This document shows positions 1 to 11,221 of a stretch of 64,000 bases of DNA, in pieces (the first letter of the stretch is position 1; every line of letters starts with the position of its first letter). The stretch is from Cryptomeria japonica (Eukaryota; Streptophyta; Pinopsida; Cupressales; Cupressaceae): positions 557,157,136 to 557,221,135 of the forward strand of contig NC_081413.1 in NCBI RefSeq assembly GCF_030272615.1. Direction: 5' to 3'. Under the pieces are notes generated by a model. That model was not told where the DNA came from, made no database searches, and saw only the letters and a program-made list of their open reading frames with translations. The translations under genes and the position numbers were made by a program.

Positions 1-704
1 GTGGTGGATGAAACTTCAGACATCTAGTGAGCAGCCTCATATATCTCACCGCCACTAGACCTGACATCAATTACGCTATGAGCTACATTTCTCCATTCAT
101 GTCAGCCCCAAAAGCTGAACACTGGGTTGCTGTAAATCGTGTGCTGAGATATGTGAAGAGCACTCTTGACTTTTGCATTTTGTACAGCAGAAGCAAAGAT
201 CCTAGGCTTGCTGGTTTTACAAACTCAAATTGGGCAGGTTGTGTTGATGATAGAAAGTCTACTTCTGGGTATGTTTTTAGTTTGGGCACAGGTGCAGTCA
301 CATGGACCAACAAGAGGCAGCAGGCAGTAGCTATTTCCTCGAGCAAAGCAGAATATCAAGGAACTTTTAAGACAGCTTGTGAGGCAATTTGGATTCGAAG
401 GATGCTTGCTGACATGCAATTGTCTCAAGCAGGACCTACTCCCTTATTCTGTGATAATCAAGGGAATCTAAAACTAGCCAAAAATCCAGTCTTCCATGAG
501 CGGACCAAGCATGTTGAGCAGCTTGAGCTTCATTGTCATTTCATCCGCAACCTTGTTGAAAATAGATCTGTGATATTGCGATATGTTCAAACTGAGGACC
601 AGACTGCAAATATCCTCACCAAGTCTCTCAGTTCAAAAAAGTTTGTCAAATTTAGGGGCCAACTTGGTGTGGTTGAAAGACTGACCATTAAGGGAGGGTA
701 TTAG
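1..704 (+). pseudogene. Ty1/copia polyprotein, C-terminal RT and RNase H (5' end outside window)
   Basis: This is the tail of a Ty1/copia pol: the last part of reverse transcriptase (LTATRPDI block) followed by RNase H. RNase H copies the retroelement genome by removing RNA from the RNA:DNA hybrid. Visible motifs are the KSTSGYVF block, the SSSKAEYQ block carrying the catalytic Glu, the CDNQ block and the final FHERTKH block, ending about 15 bases before a polypurine tract. Two lesions are seen: an in-frame TAG at 24-26, and the usual TDSDWAG catalytic motif reads TNSNWAG, both Asp codons being changed by G-to-A. The upstream part lies outside the window. Family assignment is firm; activity is very unlikely. 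Confidence 0.9.
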
Positions 705-939
705 AATATTTAATTATATTTAGTCAGTTATTTTTAGTTGTTCTATTAATGGTCATTTAGTGTTTTTATTTATTGGTTTTTAGGCTTCTTTTATTAGAAG
801 ACGCAGTTGCTATTTTTGCTTCAGTTTGAAGCTTCAGTTAAACGGTTAGTTCTTTTTTGAACATCGTCTTGTAAATTGCTATATATACCTTGTATATTCA
901 TGAATAAAGACGCAATTAATTTTTCACCCTAACTGCACA
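687..939 (+). repeat. Polypurine tract and 3' LTR of the copia element
   Basis: A purine-rich tract (AAGGGAGGG) at about 690-698 directly follows the pol stop and marks the start of plus-strand synthesis. The sequence after it behaves like a short copia 3' LTR: a TATA box (CTATATATACC) near 879-889 and a polyadenylation signal (AATAAA) near 903. The expected leading TG seems mutated to TA, and the 3' boundary near 937-939 is judged only from a terminal CA. The 5' LTR is outside the window, so the limits could not be checked against a second copy. Confidence 0.6.
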
Positions 940-979
940 AAATCGCCATTTAATCAGAGGTTTTTTTGTTGATTTTCAG

Positions 980-1142
980 CACATAATTGAACGCAAACCA
1001 TTGGGACCTGTTTCACCATCAAATATTTGCTAGATTTCATGATGATGCTGAGGCGAATCGCAAGTAGGCGACTTTGAATGGACCTATATTTCTTATAGAT
1101 GTTAAGGACAATAAAATAATAGATATGTTCTTTGGTATGCTT
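980..1142 (+). pseudogene. Exon-like remnant of an unidentified host gene
   Basis: A pyrimidine-rich run ending TTTTCAG at 973-979 looks like a splice acceptor, and GTAAGT at 1143-1148 looks like a donor. Between them the reading frame with ...NGPIFLIDVKDNKIIDMFFG... (about 1074-1136) reads as real protein. The frame is interrupted by a TAG at about 1060, and the first third reads better in another frame, so it is decayed. I do not recognise the family. Copia sequence lies on its left and a solo LTR on its right, so the rest of the gene may have been displaced or lost. A chance open stretch cannot be excluded. Confidence 0.35.
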
Positions 1143-1492
1143 GTAAGTTTGATGTTAAGGGCATTAACATGGAATGGTTAAGAGGTGCTGTTTTTTTCTG
1201 AGTATTTGAGTGTAATGTCCCAACTTTGAAATATAATTTAATAATAAATAATGATGATAAAATTTAAAATGCAAAAGAATAAAAAATAATAATTAGATTA
1301 AAATATAAAGGAATATAATTAAATACAATTAAAATTTGATAAAGTTAATGAATGATCAAAAGGCATGAAATGATAAGTTGTGACCCCCAAATATGAGGTA
1401 TAAATGGAAGAAGAGAATTCATTTGAAGGCGGGATAATTTGGGAATCAGAATTGCAGATCTGATTTAAATAAGAAGTGCAGATCTGATTGTG

Positions 1493-1609
1493 AAAGGTTG
1501 TGTCCCTTTCAAAGGGCAGAAATAATGAAGAGTTGCACTCTTACAAAGGGTGGTAATGGTGAAAGGGTGTGTCTCTTTCCAAAGGGCAGACATAATGAAG
1601 AGGTGTGAC
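1493..1609. repeat. Two-copy tandem repeat of about 67 bp inside the solo LTR
   Basis: The sequences from 1493 and from 1560 align with few differences; both contain AAAGGGCAGA followed by ATAATGAAGAG. The repeat sits upstream of the TATA-like box, where LTR enhancer duplications are commonly found. An enhancer role is inference. Confidence 0.6.
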
Positions 1610-1670
1610 CTCTACCTCACATTGAGAGATATAAAGGAAAGGAATCAAAAGCATCCAACGACATCACAAT

Positions 1671-1697
1671 CGATCAGATCAGATCAGATCAGATCAG
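1671..1697. repeat. (GATCA)n microsatellite
   Basis: Five consecutive GATCA units follow the TATA-like box of the solo LTR by about 40 bp. This is a simple repeat inside the putative transcribed part of the LTR. Confidence 0.85.
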
Positions 1698-2300
1698 AAC
1701 TGTTATTAAGTTACAGGCAGTAAAATCCTTGTTCTTGGTGGTATGCATGGGTATGTGCTTAATATGTATGATTAATATATGAAGCCTGATAATGTTCTTA
1801 TGCAGAGTTTAATAGTAATATTAATATAGACTGAAGTATGTATGGCAGTCATACTTAATTTCATATACATTCATAAAGCATGAAAGACCAATATATTGAA
1901 TGGTCTAGCCCTTGACCTTTTGCTAATGCCTTTGTGAGGATAGGTTGGATTTGTGTAGGGAAAGGCAGAGAGATTTGGTCACTAGATGAGTAAATCCCAA
2001 GATGGGTAAGGACATATATTTTTGAAACCTTGAGAGAGAGTCCCAAGATGAGCATGAACATATGTTCCTAAGAAACCTTGAGGAAGCCCACTCGTAGACT
2101 GTTTCCAAGCGCCCTAGCACAGTAATACCACCATCTTCCATAGGGTTAGGGAAGAAGCGAGGGCGAACCTAAATTTAATTTGTTATTTATTGCATTACAT
2201 ATATACTTCTAATCTCAATAACCTAAGTTAAGACATAATGATGTTAAATGATGTATATAATTATTGGGAAACAACTACCATTCTAATAGGGGACATTACA

Positions 2301-3675
2301 CGTAGTAATGCTTTCCATGTATATAAATCCGAAGACACAATTGTGGGAAATAGTAGACAATGTCATAAATACTAAGGCTTCTATCTGATTTTTTTTACAT
2401 ATTTGAACCTAATAAGAGTACTTGCCAAAAGTAAATATACAAAGCCAGATTAAACTGAAACGAAACTCTATTAGCTTGATATCAACCTAAAGAGGTTTCT
2501 TTTCTTGGAATTCTTGTGAACCTGACTCTTCAAAAGAATTTTAACATTTCAGTTGTCAACAATAATACCAAGGCGGTTGTTTAGATTATCAAAGATAGGT
2601 TAGGGCAAATTGCCTTTTCAAATGCTAACAAAGTGTGATAATTTGGAGCTTCAATTTGACACTAGCCATCAAGTTTTAATGACAAGCAGGTAAGGTAGTA
2701 ACAATTGTATAATCAAGTGGGAAGCAAAAGTATATGCATGACAGTATATAAACATTGTGGAACCAGAAGCAGAATTGTTCCTATCAAAAAGATAAAAATC
2801 AGCTTGTAGTGCTGGAAAAAATAAACTGAAGCAAAATTTTATATCAAAATGAGGATTGTTTTGGTTATATTTAAATTTCCTATATGTTCTACAGGCTTAA
2901 CACTTTGTTAATTTGTGAAACTCACTACTTAAATGCATGTCCTGCCATTGTTAGGGAACTATATTCCATTTATTCTCATCATATGCATGAAAGTTCAGAA
3001 GGCCTACAAGGAGTACAAGAGTATTATATCAATGCTTTAGACATATAGTGTAGCATTCCATATATGTTGAAGGTATCAGGAAATACATGCCTTGAGAGAA
3101 GACATGCCATAGTCCTTTGGGCTTATCTTGATCCCTCCTAAAGCAGGCCTCATATAGTTTCTCTTTAATGATCCAGATAGATTTTAGATGATAGCAACAA
3201 CAATCCCATTGAAAGGGAATGTTCCTCAAGCTTTGATTTTTCATTAAAACTTGTACCTATAATCTCTCATATTCTCAACTCAAAGTCCATCAAAGTTTTT
3301 AACTCCATCATCCAGTTATACACAAAATCAAAGAAAATTTACTTGAATAATAATAGCTAAAACTGTGGCTCAAAAAATTGCTCTCTTCTTTTGTACTCGC
3401 AAGTTTTCATTATCTAATAATAGAAATATTTAACACTCCCTTTACTATCTTACAAATCTGCTAAAATAGTTATCAATGAGAACATTTCAATATCATTTAT
3501 CGTCTTTTGAGATGTAAGATTCTATTTCAAAAGCATTTTCTATTACTTTATCTTTAGCTATTTAATTCAAAACCTATTAAGTTGAACTATGCAATTGCTT
3601 CCTTTGTCACGTAATTTCCCTTTTATGCTCTTAATATACTTCTTTCACACTGTTCTAGAAGTTGCAAGTAATATT
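2301..3675. other. Non-coding stretch without recognised feature
   Basis: AT-rich sequence with stops in all frames. No motif of a transposon protein or host gene was recognised. It may be intron or intergenic sequence related to the exon-like remnant at 980-1142. Confidence 0.5.
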
Positions 3676-3992
3676 TGTTGGAGTAAATTAGTATTTACTC
3701 ATAGCTTAAGTTTAACTTGGGTAAATTATTATTAGGAAGTTAGGTAAACTTTGTTATTATTTTATTGTTTACCTACTTTTAGTAATTTGTGTCGGCTGGT
3801 TGAGTTCTACCTACTCTCTAACTACCCTCGCATCTCATTTGTGCTCTCATCTATGCTCTTGCCTATATAAGGAGACCTTATGTACATTGTTATTCATCTC
3901 CAATACATTCCTCTTCTGGTGAAATATTTTGTTCTCTATTGTGAAGGTTATATTGTTGTTTGTGGTCCTAGAGTGGAGTCATTTCTCCAACA
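3676..3992 (+). repeat. 5' LTR (317 bp) of the 3676 element
   Basis: Its ends are TGTTGGAG and CTCCAACA. A TATA box (CTATATAAGG) at about 3863 gives the promoter. The sequence is repeated at 8405-8658, where the last 60 or so bases are missing. Confidence 0.85.
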
Positions 3993-4005
3993 TGGTATCA
4001 AAGCC
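3993..4005 (+). other. Primer binding site, initiator tRNA-Met type
   Basis: TGGTATCAAAGCC directly abuts the LTR end. It is complementary to the 3' end of plant initiator tRNA-Met with one change from the usual TGGTATCAGAGCC. Confidence 0.85.
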
Positions 4006-4872
4006 GACATCCAACGTCTCCTTTCACATTTGAGAAGTGTTCATCGATCAATTTGGGATCAACTTCCACGAAAGGTGATTTGCAGTTGAGGCATTCTCCA
4101 TTGCTCCGAATTAATTGCAAATCCACTATTTCTCTAGTGATTTTACAATTTCAGTTGCCGACGTTTAAAATTTAAAAAATAAAAAAACTCTATTCGCCTT
4201 AGTTTATTTGTTGGCTATGAGAGACTTCATTCTCGTCTACTAAAGCAATGCTTGGTGGCGATCGTTCCACTCTACTTCGCTACCATGGTCAAGCACTCCT
4301 GTGAAGCAAGTTGTATGGTGAATTGATCTTTGGCATGCCATTTTCATTATCTGGTGACTACGTTTTCGCCTTTGATGGATCGTTTTTTATATTGGTTGGC
4401 CATATTTTTTTACAAGTTTTTTTGGATTATTTGATTGAATGACTGTGAATCCATTAGTGGCCAAGTCTCCATAATTGACTACAACTTCACTAAACGGGAT
4501 CATAAAATTATTGCAGGAAAACTTTCTTATGGTTGTTTGCAAAAATCTTGAATATTCTAGTTTGGTCAAGAACCCAATATTATTTCATTTGCAACAGCGG
4601 ATGGCATTCTTGGTTGCAAGCTCTATTCGTAATCACAGTAGCCTATTCATAATGGCAGTCTTCAAATACATGGGCTTCTTCATTCTTTTTTACAAGATCA
4701 AACTCATTGGCAATGGAGTCAGAAAGTTATTTCTCAAACTTTAGTCTTTATAAAGTTTGTGCAAAATATATTGATTTAGGGTTTTGTTGAAAATAATAGC
4801 TAGCTCGGATACCTGACTATTGCATTTTAATGTTGTCAAAGACAAATGTATTATCTCTCATGTAATTCGAAT

Positions 4873-5059
4873 TATTTTTGGGCTGGACCCAAACATGTAA
4901 CGTGGAGGCAAATAAATGTATTTTTGGGCTGGACCCAAACATGTAACGTGGAGGCAAGTAAATGTAATTTTGTGCTGGCCCCAAACATGTAACGTGGAGG
5001 CAAGTAAATGTAATTTTGGGCTGGACCCAAACATGTAACGTGGAGGCAAGTAAATGTAA
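4873..5059. repeat. Minisatellite, four units of about 47 bp
   Basis: Four near-identical units each contain GGCTGGACCCAAACATGTAA (one unit reads GCTGGCCCCAAA) followed by CGTGGAGGCAA and TAAATGTA. The repeat also keeps two minus-strand frames open for about 85-115 residues, which are repeat artefacts rather than genes. Confidence 0.9.
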
Positions 5060-5952
5060 CTTGTCAAATAACAATGTAATTTAAATAAATAAATAAGCAA
5101 GCTGACTTGGGGTATTGGCGGCAAAGGTTGGATATAAAACCAACAATAAATGAAGTCATTATCATCTAAGTCACCGCGTTTGAATTCGAATTCGAGTCCG
5201 GCAACCATAAAATTCGGATGAAGTTCAGCGAGGGTGAATAATTCGGAAAAATATTCGACATTAAATTCGCCTTATATAATTTTTTTATATATAAGTAATA
5301 TATCCAATAAACTATTAAATTAGTATAACTATTATTTTTTAAAGAGAAAAGATGTTAAATTTAGATTTATTATAATTAAATATTACTTTTTATAAAAATT
5401 AACATAAATTATATAATATTTAAACTTTTATTGAAATCTAAGTGAATATTAAAATTAAAAATTAAAGTTTTGACAGCCAAAAAAATATAAAGGAAAAAGT
5501 ATTTTTAAATGAAAATAAAAACCTAAATGAAAACTAAAACGATTATCACGCAAGACTAGCCGCATCGCTAGGTTACACGAAACTTGCAGAGCGTTAGGTT
5601 TTTCGCATCAGACTTGCAGGGCGTTGGGCATCGGGCATCGCCTCTATTCGAATTTGCAGGGCATCGTTTGGTCGTGTTGAACATGCACGGCATTGCCTCT
5701 ATTCACGCATGTAGCTTCATGAGAAGTCTGTGAATAGATTCCAGCAAACCCATGAAGGAAGCTCGCATTTTTTAAATACGTTTTTGATCAAAAAACCCTT
5801 ACCCATTTATCTTACAAATTTAAGCGAACTTAACCGAATTTTTTGGGTTTTTAAAAAATTCGCTGAATTCCAAATCTCATGGATGAAATTCGCCGAATGC
5901 AGTGACATAGATTATCATCATCTTCATCACATGTAATCTGCTCTCCAATATT

Positions 5953-5953
<1 letters not shown>

Positions 5954-6030
<77 letters not shown>
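5954..6030. repeat. (CT)n microsatellite, about 38 units
   Basis: An uninterrupted CT run of about 77 bp inside the internal region of the 3676 element. Confidence 0.98.
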
Positions 6031-6035
<5 letters not shown>

Positions 6036-7020
6036 CGAAATTATTAAGGTTGGCTGTGAGGTGAAGCTATCAAGATCATCTTGCGAAGTTGATGAAGACT
6101 GTCCTTGTGCGAATTTAGTGCTGATCTCCCTTAGTCATCTTCTGCTGATAAGAGCTGCAATCTTCATTGTTATGTAAAGAGAAATTCAGATCTGCTAACT
6201 TGCTGATTGGACAGCAATCTGAGATAAGTTCACTTGCCTTGTAATTGCCTACATTTGAGATAATACATATTGTACTTTGTGACTGGGTTTTTTACCTCCA
6301 AGAGGGAGGTTTTCCCAAGGTATTGGTGTATCTTGTCTTGTGTTTTCATTGCTGTTACTGTTCTGTTATAATCTGATTATTTGAAATTAACATTTGATTG
6401 CTTAAAACTAACAGTTTGTAATCCTGCCATGGAGAATTGGATAGTGGGCCCTCTGTGTTGTTGTGTTTGAGCATTTTGGGGATGTCTTTTATACCACATT
6501 TGTGCCAGTAAGATGGTTTTTTGGCTTTAAAAGCCCTTTCACACACTTTGTTTGGTGTGAGCTTATGCTCACAGGGAGTGTGCTCGTCTCTCTCATGCAC
6601 CTATGGACATTGGCAATCATGGTTTGGTACCATACAATATTGATTTGGAGTAATTTGACTGTCTACTTTAACCATTGTGTTGCTAAAGGGCCCCTATTTC
6701 TTTGTCGCTCATTGGTTTGTGGTGGTTGCATGGTGAGCTCCATGTGCTTATTAGCCTGATTTTTTTTTCCTCAGAGTGCCTTTTATAGGCCTTTTTTTAA
6801 TTTTTGCATAACTTTGCAAACAGGGGCCAATTTTCACAATCCAAATTTCAACGAAATGCTCTTTTCGTCAACTTCGCAATGGAGAAGGTATTTTCCAATT
6901 GTTTTGTTGTTTGATATAGAATTTTGTTTGTTGAAGCTTGAATCTTAGTTTTGCACAATTTCAATTGTCGGTCTCTATTCATAACATGAAAAGTGTATTA
7001 TTGATGTAATCATGGGTTAT

Positions 7021-7835
7021 GCAACACATCCTTCTATTATTACTTCAACTAAGGATAATTATGAGTCATAGGCAAAGGGAATTATAACACATTGTAGGTG
7101 GATTAACCTCTTGCCTCATCTTTATGGACTCATATTTGAGCCAAGGACACCATGGAAGCAATCAGTTTGGGGAAATATGAATAATCATATCATAGGGTTG
7201 ATTGGTTGTAGTATCAGTAAGAACTTCTTCTATCAGATCTACCCTAAGTTTAGAGGTATTCAATGCCCATGCATAGTTTGGACCATTATTTGGGAGATTT
7301 TTGGAGTTCCACGTGTTCCTCCATTCCCAGGTGATCTTGCTTCAGATTGCCTTCTTCAACTTGATGATGTTGACAATATTCCCTTTAATGATGATACCTA
7401 AAAGGAATTTGAATATGATGCAGCACTTGAGTGTTATGATGATCCCAAGGCTCCTCTTGCGACTCCTACTCCTCCAGTTGCAATCACACGTTCATATCTT
7501 GTTGGTGATTCCAAAGAGTCATTGCAAGAGGTATCTATTTGTCTTCCTAGTTGGGATTCCTATTGCCAGACATTGATTCATTGTTTGTGGAGTCTCACAT
7601 TTCAGATTTGGAGGACTCATTTGAGAGTTTATCTCTCCTATTTGATGATAGTCATGGCACCAGTGTTGCCACTTCATCTTTGTCTTTGGAGCTTGTTCAA
7701 AATCGGTTTCCATTAGTTCCTTGCTTGCCACCTTCTATTGTGATTGGGCATGCACCTAAGTGGTTTGTGGCATCTTCATCTATCAAGGACTTTGCAAAAT
7801 ATGAGCAGATTTCAAAGACATCATCCTACATTTGA
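7021..7835 (+). pseudogene. Degraded ORF of unknown function in the non-autonomous element
   Basis: One frame reads as protein from about 7021 to 7560, broken by TAG at about 7069 and TAA at 7399-7401. It then continues in a neighbouring frame from about 7551 to 7835, the join implying a frameshift near 7555-7580. The product would be acidic and Ser/Asp-rich in its second half (DDVDNIPFNDD, then SDLEDSFESLSLLFDDS). No zinc knuckle, protease, RT or integrase motif is visible. It lies in the 3' third of an element that otherwise lacks coding capacity, so it may be a diverged gag, an accessory protein or captured host sequence. I do not recognise it. Confidence 0.45.
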
Positions 7836-8200
7836 ATTCCACTTCCTAATTCCTATCCAAAATGGCAAGCATTCCTGCATTTGTTCTTGGTTTATCTTCT
7901 TCCCAAGGGGAGAAATGTTGTTTGTAGATATTAGACTATGTTTTGTCTTCAAAAGCTCACCATTTTTGCAAGACATTTTTCATTATGGGGGGGATATCAT
8001 GTCTCCTTTCCCTCCTATGGTGGGATACTTGATTGTATATACATGATGTATGTAGTCCTTCGGGGGTGTGATTGAGTCCTCCATCCATGCATCATCTTGT
8101 TTCCTTTCTCTCTTTTGGAGAGGAGTTTTCTCCCATGTGGTTTTCTCCTTTTCTCCGTTTGTGGAGTCTCATTTCATTGCATTGCATTTGCATTGTACAT

Positions 8201-8387
8201 GGGTGCATAAAATGGTTTTGTAGCCGAGACCCAAATTGCATCTTGCTTACATATTGCATAATAATCTTCTCCCTAAGTTGCACTTAAAGGGAACATGGGT
8301 GCATAAAATGGTTTTGTAGCTGGGACCCAAATTGCATCTTGCTTTCATATTGCATAAAAATCTTCTCCCTAAGTTGCACTTAAAGGG
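8201..8387. repeat. Tandem duplication, 96-bp unit, next to the polypurine tract
   Basis: Unit one starts at 8201 and unit two at 8297, both beginning GGGTGCATAAAATGGTTTTG and both ending near AAGTTGCACTTAAAGG. They differ at only a few positions. The second copy runs directly into the polypurine tract. Confidence 0.9.
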
Positions 8388-8658
8388 GGAGAGGGGAGGG
8401 GGGCTGTTGGAGTAAATTAATATTTACTTTTAGCTTAATTTTAACTTAGGCAAATTATTATTAGGAGGTTACGTTAACTTTATTATTATTTAATTATTTA
8501 CCTACTTTTAGTGATTTGTGTCGAGTTGTTGAGTTCTACCTACCCTCGCATCTCATTGGTGCTCTCATCTCCACTCTTGCCTATATAAGGAGAGCTTATG
8601 TACATTGTTATTCATCTCAAATACATTCATCTTCTGGTGAAATATTTTGTTCTCTATT
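8384..8658 (+). repeat. Polypurine tract and truncated 3' LTR of the 3676 element
   Basis: A 20-bp purine run (8384-8403) precedes a second copy of the LTR starting TGTTGGAG at 8405. Homology to the 5' LTR, including the TATA box near 8583, ends at about 8658, where integrase-coding sequence of a different element starts. About 60 bp of the LTR 3' end is missing. Confidence 0.85.
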
Positions 8659-10053
8659 AATAATTACAGCTGAGTATGTCAAAAATTCATTTGCTAACGA
8701 TATCTTGGAGGATAAGGTGCAAGATGGTAGGTTTGAGGTGAAGGATGAGCTGATTCTCTATAAAGGACGTGTGTATATTACACTTGAATCCAAAATGAAA
8801 GAGAGGATTTTGGAAGCTTGCCATAATGCACCATTAGCTGGCCACCTAGGATTCTACAAGACATACGAACAGGTAAGGGAGTGATTTTCTTGGAAGAGAA
8901 TGAAAGGGGGTGTAATGAAGCATGTAAGGGAATGTAAAGAGTGCCAATAAAATAAAGCAGAGCACGTTTTTCCAGCAGGGTTACTGCAGCCTTTTCCCAT
9001 TCCAAATCAGAAATACTAGAGCATATCAATGGATTTTATCACCAGGCTGCCAAAGGTTCAGGGTAAAGATTGTTTATATATGGTGGTTGATAGACCCACA
9101 AAATTTGCTCATTTTCATGCCATATCATCAGATTTTAGGGCACCACAAGTGGAAGACCTGTTTTTTAAGGAAATTTTTAGACTTCACGGGCTACCTAAAA
9201 CAATTGTAAGTGACAAGGACAGCAGGTTCCTTTGTATGTTTTGGCAAGAATTGTTTCGTGTGACAGGGACAGAATTAACACCTAGTACTAGTTATCATCC
9301 ACAAATGGATGGGCAAACAGAAATAGTGAACAAATGGGTTGAGGACTATTTGATAAATTATGTAACAAGACAACAGACTACATGCGTTAAATGGTTGCAC
9401 TTAGGAGAATATTACTACAACACAATTTACCATATATCCATTGGTATGACTCCTTTCAAAGCCCTTTATGGCTATGATGAGACCTTTTTTTTGGATCTGA
9501 TTTTTACAGATAGTAGGGCTCCAAGTGCAAAAGATATGGTCCAACAAAGCAAAGAAAAGACATCATGGAGGCTCTCAAACAAAATCTGCAACAAGCTCAG
9601 AATCAGCAAAAATTATATGCTGATAGGCACCAAACTGAAAAATCATTGAGGCAGGGGACATGGTGTTTCTAAGGTTGCAACCCTATCGACAGTCCTCAAT
9701 CCAAGGAAGTGGAGAAAAAAATTGAAACCGCGTTTTTTATGGACCTTACAAGATCACAAGGAAGATTGGGGAGGTGGCTTATGAGCTGAAATTACCAATG
9801 CTTTCACAATGATTTCCATGTCACATGCCTTAAGAAGGCCCTTGGACAGAAGATTACCCCCTTAGTGGAATTACCACCACTTGATTATAAGGGAAAACTA
9901 ATTCTTGAGCCTGAGACAGTCCTGAACATGAGATAGAAGAAGCTAATGAACAAGGTGATTCCAGAATATATGGTGAAATGGAAGGGTCTGCCACTAGAAG
10001 ATGCAACATGGGAAAGTATAGAGATTTTCAAGCAACCCCAACCTGAAATTGCT
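8659..10053 (+). pseudogene. Ty3/gypsy chromovirus integrase and chromodomain fragment
   Basis: This encodes the integrase part of a chromovirus pol, which joins retroelement DNA into the chromosome. In order: an H2C2 zinc-finger region (GHLGFYKTYEQV, about 8830-8880, and a Cys pair near 8937-8945); the catalytic core with MDFITRLP (first Asp, about 9030), IVSDKDSRF (second Asp, about 9210) and DGQTEIVNKW (Glu, about 9320); and a chromodomain-like end (EYMVKWKGLPLEDATWE, about 9964-10015). Stops at 8882-8884 and 8948-8950, a frameshift near 9550 and a stop in the chromodomain lead show decay. RT and everything upstream are missing. The left edge coincides with the truncated LTR, so an insertion or deletion junction lies at 8658/8659. 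Confidence 0.88.
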
Positions 10054-11040
10054 TGAGGTCAAGCAATTAGAGGATGGGAGGACTATAATGAGACCAAATT
10101 GAAGAAGGGCCAGTCGGCCTCCCAGGTGGTGTTTCCCAACACCCTCTTTTTGTGCATTTACTTTTTATAGCTAAAAAATTGGAAATTTTAATAAGTAAAA
10201 CTATAACAAATTTCCAATATCAATTTGGACCAACTTACTAAACATTGGTTTAGTAAATTAGAATAAATATTGTTTTTTTTTTTATTAATTTTGTGAGCAA
10301 ACCTGGACTTATTTTGTGAGCCGACCTGAAGTCAGTTTAGGCCAATACGGCACAGGCTACCTATATATAGGGGTGGCATTTGGTTTGGTTTAGTCATGCA
10401 AGTTTTTATCAAGCGAATTGCCTTGGTGCACATCTGGTCATTGGAACGAAAAACTCCAGGGCCATCACCACATAGTACGACTCCCCCTGCCTAGTGCGTT
10501 TGATCTTGCAGATTGCAATCACCATTTCTACCCTAACAAACAATTCGGCCAACACTGCAGAGCCATGATCCAAGGAAAAAGGACTTGTTGCAGCCAGCAA
10601 AGAGGTCCAGATTAAACTTCCAGGTCTGCGAATTTCAGGAGTCACAATTCAATTATATGACTGTGTGAGAGAAGCCCAGGAGGATGATTTGATTGGCAGG
10701 AGGGACGCCATTGCCTTTGTAGTGTGCCTGCGACACCTACAAAGCCAATATAATGATTGCCAGGCAGACACAAATTACAGTGAAGAATAATGTTGGCCGT
10801 CTGGAGGTATATAAGATGATTTCTGCCAAGTACCTTATATTCTGTATATGTGCAGTAATATAAAGTTTGCTCAGATTTCAGATATGAATAGATCTGATTA
10901 TGGGTTGCTATCTATGAGGTCTGTAACACTTATCTGAAGACTTTGATTTTGTCACTGTATAAGTTTGTAACCTAGAATATAGATGGCTCAATTCTGAGAG
11001 TAAGGCTTTGTTGTGCATGGGTCTATTTCATGTTAAAACT
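10054..11040 (+). repeat. Probable 3' LTR/UTR of the chromovirus fragment
   Basis: Downstream of the chromodomain there is no further coding sequence, but two promoter-like boxes occur: CTATATATAGGGG near 10360 and GGTATATAAG near 10806. An inverted repeat at about 10718-10746 pairs CTTTGTAG with CTACAAAG around a GTG/CAC stem. No second copy exists in the window, so the LTR limits are unknown. Confidence 0.4.
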
Positions 11041-11221
11041 GGTGTTATTGATCCTCATAAACATTTTGAAATTCAAATAAGAATTGTTCCCTTTTATCAG
11101 AAAACAAATTATTTGTAGTTATTTGTGAAATCTGTTACAACTGTGTTTTTGCATGAGTGGGTATTTTTCATATGATCTAGGAGACCAATCATTGTACATT
11201 ATCACAATGTTAGACCAAACA

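Larger units (their letters stand above)
1211..2300. repeat. Probable solo LTR with 11-bp terminal inverted repeats
   Basis: The block begins TGTAATGTCCC and ends with its exact complement GGGACATTACA, giving TG...CA ends as in an LTR. Inside is a TATA-like box (ATATAAAGG) near 1629. No protein-coding domain lies inside and there is no second copy in the window, which fits a solo LTR left by recombination. The flanking 5-mers (TTGAG and CGTAG) do not match, so a target duplication is not preserved. A DNA transposon with short inverted ends is the alternative, but the promoter-like interior favours an LTR. Confidence 0.55.
3676..8658 (+). mobile_element. Non-autonomous LTR retroelement with copia-type LTRs, 3' LTR truncated
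   Basis: The 5' LTR (3676-3992) starts TGTTGGAG and ends CTCCAACA, an 8-bp inverted pair. It is followed at once by an initiator-Met primer site (3993-4005). A polypurine tract at 8384-8403 precedes a second LTR copy starting at 8405, which stops at 8658 where a chromovirus fragment begins. The internal 4.4 kb holds a four-unit minisatellite, a long CT microsatellite, an unknown degraded ORF and a 96-bp duplication, but no reverse transcriptase, RNase H or integrase. Such an element would rely on proteins supplied in trans. The two LTRs differ at roughly 8% of positions by eye, so the insertion is old. Confidence 0.75.

Noticed and set aside
4817-5208. Two overlapping minus-strand frames (about 85 and 116 codons) as a repeat protein gene
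   Set aside because: They consist of the 47-bp minisatellite read in different frames, with no conserved start and no non-repetitive domain.
5170-5935. A MITE bordered by TTCG/CGAA-rich segments
   Set aside because: Words such as ATTCG and CGAATT are frequent at both ends but do not form a consistent terminal inverted repeat, and no target duplication was found.
10409-10645. Overlapping frames on both strands as a small gene
   Set aside because: No motif, no homologous copy in the window, and the position just after a TATA box in an LTR-like region suggests untranslated sequence.
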